Source of the DNA: Robiginitomaculum sp.
Lineage (GTDB): Bacteria; Pseudomonadota; Alphaproteobacteria; Caulobacterales; Maricaulaceae
Direction of reading: 5' to 3'
Assembly (NCBI GenBank): GCA_026993275.1
Contig: JALWUB010000462.1
Coordinates: 1-11,199 of the forward strand
DNA: 11,199 nt
Position 1 is the stretch's first letter. Each line of letters starts with the position of its first letter. The translations under genes and the position numbers were made by a program. Positions 6,309 through 11,199 of the stretch are shown here, one piece after another. Below the pieces are notes generated by a model, which was given only the letters and a program-made list of their open reading frames with translations, had not been told where the DNA came from and did no database searches.

Positions 6309-6910
6309 CAATCCTCCAGCAGCATGGCGGCGTCTTCCGCCAGCCTTTTGCGCAAGCCTCGCCGGCCGCGGGCGAGCAGGGATTCCAGCGCCTCGACACT
6401 GATCTCCATTATGGCGGCAGCGTCTATATTGCTGATCTGCTGCAAATGGCACAAGGTCAGGGCGGCGCGCTGGCGCGGCGGCAGCCCCATGATGGCATTT
6501 TGCACATGCTGGCGCCTTTGCGCGTCGATCAGGCCCCGTTCCGCGCCGGGGGCGTTGCTGTCCGCGCGCTCGGGCAATTCGCCGGGGTAAACCTCACGCT
6601 TGCGCCGCAGGCGGTCATAGCAGAGATTGATCGCAACCCGGTGCATCCAGGTTTCAAACCGCGCCTTTCCCGGCTGCCATTTGGCGGCATTGATCCAGAC
6701 CTTCATGAACACCTCCTGTGCCACATCCTCCGCTTCCGTGGCATCGCCCAGCATGCTGCGCGCCAGGTTGAGCATTTTGGGCAAATGGCGGTGCATCAGC
6801 ATGGCGGCGGCGCGCTGGTCGCCTTCGCCGATGCGCCGCACCAGATTTGCGTCAGGGTCAACAGCCTTTTCCGCCTCTGCAGCGCCTTGCAGCATGTCAT
6901 TGTCGCCCAT
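6308..6910 (-). CDS. ECF-type RNA polymerase sigma factor
   Basis: As called, the protein has 200 residues, the usual ECF length. Region 2 spans about 23-102: NLVRRIGEGDQ, then the region 2.1-2.2 core TEAEDVAQEVFMKVW, then FETWMHRVAINLCYDRLRR, which corresponds to the -10 recognition part. Region 4 spans about 133-188: GLPPRQRAALTL, then a helix-turn-helix (ISNIDAAAIMEISVEALESLL) with the basic end RGRRGLRKRL. No extra C-terminal domain is present. The start is uncertain. No clear Shine-Dalgarno sequence precedes 6910; the frame is open back to a GTG at 6991 and another ATG lies at 6895. The gene is followed without a gap by the probable anti-sigma gene. I found no GGAAC-type autoregulatory -35 near its start or in front of the EF-hand gene. 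Confidence 0.9.
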   Translation of the reverse strand: MGDNDMLQGAAEAEKAVDPDANLVRRIGEGDQRAAAMLMHRHLPKMLNLARSMLGDATEAEDVAQEVFMKVWINAAKWQPGKARFETWMHRVAINLCYDRLRRKREVYPGELPERADSNAPGAERGLIDAQRRQHVQNAIMGLPPRQRAALTLCHLQQISNIDAAAIMEISVEALESLLARGRRGLRKRLAEDAAMLLED

Positions 6911-6999
6911 GTGTGCAGCATAACGGGAAAAGCAGGCCGTGTCGTGCATGGCGGCGCCGGGCCATATCGCGGCATGCATACAGCCCGGCACGCCTGCGG

Positions 7000-7734
7000 C
7001 TATGGTTTCATGCCCTTCATCATGCCCGGGCGCGGCGCGCTTTGGATTTCCTTGCGGGTCACCTTGCCATCGCCATTGAGGTCAAAATGCGCGAACAGGG
7101 GGCCGCGCTGGGCCACAAATTCGGCCCGGGAAATCCGGCCATCCTTGTCGGTGTCCATTTTTTCCCGGGCTTCCTTGCGCTTGGCCATGAATTGCTGGCG
7201 GCGGAGTTTTTTGTCATCAGGGCTTAAATAGCCATCGCCATTGGCATCCATGTGCGCAAACATCCGGCTTTTCGCCGCCTTGTGCTCTTCCGCCGAGATG
7301 GTGCCATCGCCATTGCTGTCCAGGCGCTGGAACAGCGGATCCGGCGCGCTGGTGAACTCGGCCAGGGAGATTTTGCCATCCTTGTCGGCGTCCAGGGCCA
7401 TATGCCGGTCTGCGCGCCGCTCGGCACGGTGCATTTTGCGCATATAGCGGTGTTTCTTCTGCATCAGCCGGGCCTCGGCGTCTTCCAGATAACCGTCCTT
7501 GTTGCGGTCCAGCCGGTCAAACATTCTGGCCCGGTGTGCCTGGTCTTCATCGCCGGTAATGACACCGTCGCCATTGCTGTCCAGGCGATCAAACATCATC
7601 ATTGGCCTTTCGCCATGATGGCCGGCCATCCCGGCCATGGGGCCGTGCGGCATGGCGGGTGCATCCATGTGCGCCAGCGCCGTGCTTGCGGCCAGTGCGC
7701 CAGACATGAGGGTGATCAGAAAAACGGCTTTCAT
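7000..7734 (-). CDS. exported seven-EF-hand calcium-binding protein
   Basis: This 244-residue protein starts at an ATG with AAGGAG 6 bases upstream. A cleavable signal peptide probably ends at the A-x-A near residue 21 (STALA-HMDA). A His/Met-rich stretch follows (22-47), which could bind copper or another metal. Seven 12-residue EF loops begin at D52, D76, D115, D139, D163, D194 and D218 (e.g. DSNGDGVITGDE, DANGDGYLSPDD, DLNGDGKVTRKE). All keep the D-x-[DN]-x-D-G ligands; the fifth ends in Asp instead of Glu. Spacings and flanking residues show a three-hand module repeated twice plus one more hand. The product should be a periplasmic or secreted Ca2+ binder. It lies 81 bases downstream of glnE and 89 bases upstream of the sigma gene on the same strand, so it may feed into or be controlled by the sigma system. 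The low-complexity acidic/basic linkers are typical of bacterial EF-hand proteins. Confidence 0.92.
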   Translation of the reverse strand: MKAVFLITLMSGALAASTALAHMDAPAMPHGPMAGMAGHHGERPMMMFDRLDSNGDGVITGDEDQAHRARMFDRLDRNKDGYLEDAEARLMQKKHRYMRKMHRAERRADRHMALDADKDGKISLAEFTSAPDPLFQRLDSNGDGTISAEEHKAAKSRMFAHMDANGDGYLSPDDKKLRRQQFMAKRKEAREKMDTDKDGRISRAEFVAQRGPLFAHFDLNGDGKVTRKEIQSAPRPGMMKGMKP

Positions 7735-7815
7735 TATGTGCTCCTTGATGATTGCGCCCCGGGCAGATACTCCAGCACTCTTTCAACGATCCGGCGCGCC
7801 GAACCTGTCGCGGGC

Positions 7816-10575
7816 TTACATTACGATTTGGTCAGCAAGACGGGTGACCCCGGCTTGCGCGCGGGCAAGGGTGTTTTCCAGGCTGTCAAAGTCTCTGGTT
7901 TCGGCGCGGCGGGCCAGCAAGGCCTGCACAGGGGCGGGAAATGGCGGCTGCATGCCTGACGCAGGCAAACACAGGCGCAGGCTCTGCATCAGGCCGGATT
8001 GCAATGTGAAGGCCCGGTCCAGCACCTGCCGCGCTCTGGCCCTGGCGTCCGGACTCAAGGCCTGATGGCCGCAAATGCCGATAAACTGGCGCAGCAATTC
8101 GGTTTCCACGAGGCCGCCCGGGGCATGTTTGAGGTCCCAGGGGCCGGCGCTGGCAAATTCTTCACGCAAACGGCGGCGCATGTCGGCAACATCCCGGGCC
8201 ATGACCTTGACGTCGCGATCCTGTTTCAGGATGCCGGCAATGGCTGCAGATATGGTCCGGGCAAAGGCGTTTGAGGAGGCATGGATGGGGCGGGCGCGGC
8301 CAAGCGCCAGGATTTCCCAGCTCCAGGCGCTTTCGCGGTAATATGTCCTGAAGCCCGGCCAGCTTACCGCCACCGGCCCGGCACGGCCCGAGGGGCGCAG
8401 TTTCATGTCTATGCTGTAAAGCGCGCCTTCGCGGGTCTGGGCGCTCAGGGCATTGATCAGACGCCGGGTAAAGCGGGCAAAATAGAGGCCGGAATTCTCC
8501 GCTTCCGGGGCCGTGGCGCCGCTGTCATAGAGCACCATGAGATCAAGGTCAGAGCCTTCATGCATGGTTTGCGCGCCCAGCGAGCCCATGCCCAGCACGG
8601 CCCACTGGCCGGGCTCCGGGCCAAAGCGGCTGCGCATTTGCGCCATGCAGGCTTCGGCCAGCACGCCAATGGCGGCGCCGGCAAGAGCGCTGTAACTGCG
8701 CGCGGCGTCCTCGACACCGGCCCTTGCGGTCAGCACTTGCACACCAATGCGCAGGCGTTCCTCCAGCGCCGTGCGCCGGATGGCATCCAGCAGGGCTTCG
8801 AAAGGCAGATCATCCTGCGCGCATTGGGCCAGGCGTCTGGCACCAAGCTCCGGATCATCGGCGATCGGCATGGAAAAGCCGGGGTCCAGCATGGCATCGA
8901 GCACGCTGACCCGCCGGGAGAAGGCCAGGGCCAGACGCGGCGCGGTGTTCAGCAGGTCAACCAGCGTCTGCAGGACCTCCGGGCGGGCGCACAACAGCGA
9001 CAGGGTTTGCACCCCGGCATTGAGGTTTTCGAAAAACCGCGCAAACACCGTGAAGGCATGATCCGGGCTGCCGGTTGCGGCCAGCGCATTGACCAGGGCC
9101 GGGCCGAGCCGCGTCAGCAGGGCCCGCGCCCGTTCGGTGCGCGTGGCGCGCACACTGCCGCCATGCCAGGCGCGCATGCGCTCAAGAAAGACGTGCGGGG
9201 CTTCAAAGCCCTTTTCGCGCAACGCCGCCAGTGTAGCCGGGTCATCTTCGACGCCTGTGAACACCAGCGAGCCAGCCTCTGTGGCCAGGGGGGCGCTGTG
9301 CGCAAACAGGCGCGCATAACAGCTGTGGACCTGGCGGAAGGCCCGCTGCATTTGCGCATCAAAGGCGGGCAGGTCCGGGGCACCGCACAGCGCGGCAATG
9401 GCGGCGCGTTTCTGCTCGTCCCGGGGCAGGGTATGGGTTTGCTGGTCATAGAGCATTTGCGCACCATGTTCGGCACGCCGCAACAGCCGGTAACTGGCGC
9501 ACAGCCCGGTTGCGCTGTCCTCGTCGATATGACCGGCGTCTGCAAGCGCCTTGAGGGCGGCGCAGGTCTGCGCCACGCGCAGGTCCGGATCACGGCCGCC
9601 GAGGATGAGCTGCTGGGTCTGGGTGAAGAACTCGATTTCACGAATGCCGCCGCGCCCCAGCTTGACATCGTGCCCGGCCGCCGCAAAGCCGCTTTTGTGC
9701 AGGGAGACATGGATTTGCCGCTTCATGGCATGAATGTCCTCAATGGCGGCAAAATCCAGCGACCGCCGCCAGATGAAGGGCTGCAATTCCGCCAGGAAGG
9801 CCTTGGCCGCCTGGCGGTCGCCAGCGCAGCAGCGGGCCTTGATCAGGGCTGCGCGTTCCCAGTTCTGGCCTCTGGTTTCGTAATAGACGCGCGCTGCCGT
9901 GGTCGAAACCACCGGGTTGGTGGAGCCAGGGTCGGGGCGCAGGCGCATGTCGGTGCGAAACACATAACCGTCAGCCGTCACGAAAGAGAGCAGGCGCACC
10001 AGCGGGCGCACCAGCCTGGCGGTGGTGCGTTGCGGGTCCCTGCCAAGCCAGTCCGCCCCGGTTTGCGGGTTGAAGAAGAGGGTGAAATCCACATCCGAGG
10101 AATAGTTCAGCTCGCGGGCGCCAAACTTGCCCATGGCGATCACGAACAGGCCGGGCAGGGGGCCGCTGTCCGCATCGGTTTCAAGTGCGGGCAGCATGCC
10201 GCGTGCCTGCAAATCCCGGGCGGCGCCGTGCAGCGCGGCCTGCATGGCCGCATCGGCAAAGGCGCTCAACTGTGCCGTCACCTCCTCCAGCTCCCAGACG
10301 CCGCCAATATCGGCCAGCGCCACCAGGAGATGCATGTCCGCCTTGGCCAGGCGCAGGCTGCGCTCCAGCTCTTGCAGCGTCCCGGTGCGCCCGGCGGCGC
10401 GCACGCGTTCACAAATCTGCGCGCTCACCAGTTCCGGCGCCTGTTCGCCAAGGCTCTCCGGAATGTGCGGGCGCCGCGCCATCAGGGTGCGCAGATAGGC
10501 CGAATGCCGCCCGGCAAAGGCGCACAGGTCTGCCAGGGGTCTGTCAAGGCGGGCGGTGAAGGCGGGCGGGCTCAC
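7816..10575 (-). CDS. glnE: bifunctional glutamine synthetase adenylyltransferase/adenylyl-removing enzyme
   Basis: GlnE attaches AMP to glutamine synthetase and removes it again, depending on PII and glutamine, and so switches ammonia assimilation off and on in the cytoplasm. The 919 residues hold two nucleotidyltransferase halves. The N-terminal adenylyl-removing half has GKFGARELNYSSDVDF with the metal ligands D161 and D163, RTDMRLRPDPGS at about 207-218 and KLGRGGIREIEFFTQ at about 305-319. The C-terminal adenylyltransferase half has GMGSLGAQTMHEGSDLDL with D676 and D678, then SIDMKLRPSGR and DLKHAPGGLVETEL. Both catalytic Asp pairs are intact. The length is a little below that of the E. 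coli enzyme. The start is a GTG that overlaps the stop of the upstream kinase (GTGA). No strong ribosome-binding site precedes it, which suggests translational coupling. A 930-residue open frame on the opposite strand is a shadow of this gene. Confidence 0.97.
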   Translation of the reverse strand: MSPPAFTARLDRPLADLCAFAGRHSAYLRTLMARRPHIPESLGEQAPELVSAQICERVRAAGRTGTLQELERSLRLAKADMHLLVALADIGGVWELEEVTAQLSAFADAAMQAALHGAARDLQARGMLPALETDADSGPLPGLFVIAMGKFGARELNYSSDVDFTLFFNPQTGADWLGRDPQRTTARLVRPLVRLLSFVTADGYVFRTDMRLRPDPGSTNPVVSTTAARVYYETRGQNWERAALIKARCCAGDRQAAKAFLAELQPFIWRRSLDFAAIEDIHAMKRQIHVSLHKSGFAAAGHDVKLGRGGIREIEFFTQTQQLILGGRDPDLRVAQTCAALKALADAGHIDEDSATGLCASYRLLRRAEHGAQMLYDQQTHTLPRDEQKRAAIAALCGAPDLPAFDAQMQRAFRQVHSCYARLFAHSAPLATEAGSLVFTGVEDDPATLAALREKGFEAPHVFLERMRAWHGGSVRATRTERARALLTRLGPALVNALAATGSPDHAFTVFARFFENLNAGVQTLSLLCARPEVLQTLVDLLNTAPRLALAFSRRVSVLDAMLDPGFSMPIADDPELGARRLAQCAQDDLPFEALLDAIRRTALEERLRIGVQVLTARAGVEDAARSYSALAGAAIGVLAEACMAQMRSRFGPEPGQWAVLGMGSLGAQTMHEGSDLDLMVLYDSGATAPEAENSGLYFARFTRRLINALSAQTREGALYSIDMKLRPSGRAGPVAVSWPGFRTYYRESAWSWEILALGRARPIHASSNAFARTISAAIAGILKQDRDVKVMARDVADMRRRLREEFASAGPWDLKHAPGGLVETELLRQFIGICGHQALSPDARARARQVLDRAFTLQSGLMQSLRLCLPASGMQPPFPAPVQALLARRAETRDFDSLENTLARAQAGVTRLADQIVM

Positions 10576-11199
10576 AGGTCTGGGCTGTCTTTTGCAGGCT
10601 TGGATCTTGGCGGGCGCGCCGCCGGAAACAGCAGGGCAATATGCAGGCCCGGGCCGGGTGCGTTGCCGTCTGCGTTGCCGTCACTGCCGCCAGGCCCGTC
10701 GCTGACCACCAGTTCGGCGCCATGGGTCTTGGCGACGGCGCGCACCAGCGCCAGGCCCAGGCCGCTGCCGGGCATGGAGCGGCTTTTTTCGAGGCGCACA
10801 AAGCGTTCGAAAATGGCCTCGCGCTTGTCTTTGGGCACGCCCGGCCCGGTGTCGGTGATCGAAATGGCGATGCGGCCATCGCGCTGGCGGCGCAGGCGCA
10901 GCGCCACCGCGCCGCCCCTGGGCGTGTATTTGAGGGCATTGTCCAGAAGGTTGGAGATGGCCTGGGCGAGCAATCCCTTGTCAGCCCGGATCAGCAGGCC
11001 CTTTTCGCATTGCACCTCGAAATCCAGGCCCTTGTCTTCGGCCACGGGCGCAAACATTTCGGCCAGATCATAGATCAGCGGCGCCGGGTCCATGCGGTCA
11101 AAGCGCTGGCGCTGTTCGCCCGCCTCCAGCCGGGCAATGCGCAGCACCGCATTGAAGGTTTCAAGCAGGGCTTCGGCATCGTCCAGGGTGCGCTGCAAC
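10572..11199 (-). CDS. sensor histidine kinase, C-terminal part (N-terminus outside window)
   Basis: The frame runs off the right edge; the visible 208 residues begin inside the second helix of the HisKA dimerisation domain (LLETFNAVLRIARLEAG), so the H-box, any HAMP domain and the membrane segments lie upstream. The HATPase_c domain is complete: N-box ISNLLDNALKYTPRGG, G1 box DTGPGVP, F-box FERFVRLEKS and G2 box GSGLGLALV. The layout is that of orthodox EnvZ/QseC-type kinases. Before the last beta-strand (LHIALLFPA) is a Gly/Asp/Asn-rich insert made by a 12-bp tandem duplication. The stop overlaps the GTG of glnE, so both are made from one mRNA. A response-regulator gene is expected upstream, beyond the window. 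The stimulus cannot be read from this part. Confidence 0.92.
   Translation of the reverse strand, partial: LQRTLDDAEALLETFNAVLRIARLEAGEQRQRFDRMDPAPLIYDLAEMFAPVAEDKGLDFEVQCEKGLLIRADKGLLAQAISNLLDNALKYTPRGGAVALRLRRQRDGRIAISITDTGPGVPKDKREAIFERFVRLEKSRSMPGSGLGLALVRAVAKTHGAELVVSDGPGGSDGNADGNAPGPGLHIALLFPAARPPRSKPAKDSPDL
10659..10682. repeat. exact 12-bp tandem duplication inside the kinase gene
   Basis: TGCGTTGCCGTC occurs twice in direct succession (10659-10670 and 10671-10682). On the coding minus strand it encodes DGNA twice, in a loop near the C-terminal end of the HATPase domain. The length is a multiple of three, so the frame is kept. Confidence 0.85.

Noticed and set aside
6309..6452. Longer start for the anti-sigma candidate
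   Set aside because: It would overlap the conserved C-terminal end of the sigma factor by 48 codons and adds an Arg-rich shadow sequence; the TGATG overlap with GGAGG upstream is a better start.
7792..7801. 10-bp palindrome CGGCGCGCCG between glnE and the EF-hand gene, considered as a terminator or operator
   Set aside because: It has no loop and no T-run, and such GC palindromes are common by chance in this composition.
8281..11073. Open frame of 930 codons on the plus strand, antisense to glnE and the kinase
   Set aside because: It is a mirror of high-GC codon use in glnE. The translation is rich in Arg, Gly and Gln, shows no domain and spans two real genes with intact catalytic motifs on the other strand.

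Overview
The window looks like chromosomal DNA of an alphaproteobacterium. It is GC-rich, it has a glnE adenylyltransferase gene translationally coupled to a sensor kinase gene, a PleC/DivJ-type histidine kinase, a receiver protein with the GPDRRR tail, and an ECF sigma operon ending in a periplasmic heavy-metal-sensor protein. I cannot name a genus from the sequence alone.

Left part (1-3277, plus strand): the 3' part of a CheY-like receiver protein, then a large membrane sensor kinase (two transmembrane segments, an extracytoplasmic loop of about 240 residues, two PAS domains, HisKA and HATPase_c). Both stand in the same orientation, 130 bases apart, and may form one phosphorelay. The kinase core resembles the PleC/DivJ group that controls cell cycle and polarity in alphaproteobacteria.

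Middle part (about 3278-5313, minus strand): an island visibly richer in A/T than its flanks. It carries two lipoprotein genes that I cannot assign to a known family. One has an HExxH metalloprotease motif. The other appears to be split by a one-base frameshift in a homopolymer. A perfect 10-bp inverted repeat lies between them, and a G8 tract and an operator-like dyad lie in front of the first. This is the most unusual part of the window.

Right part (5314-11199, minus strand, transcribed right to left): the end of a sensor histidine kinase, then glnE (GTGA overlap), an exported seven-EF-hand protein, an ECF sigma factor, a membrane protein that is probably its anti-sigma factor, and a periplasmic metal-sensor-like protein. 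The last three genes overlap at their stop/start codons and form a tight operon. A plausible reading is a cell-envelope (metal or calcium) stress circuit next to a nitrogen-control pair, in which GlnE sets the adenylylation state of glutamine synthetase.

The gene on the left edge lacks its 5' end and the minus-strand kinase on the right edge lacks its N-terminal half. I saw no tRNA, rRNA, CRISPR array or insertion sequence, and no gene-free stretch longer than 300 bases.
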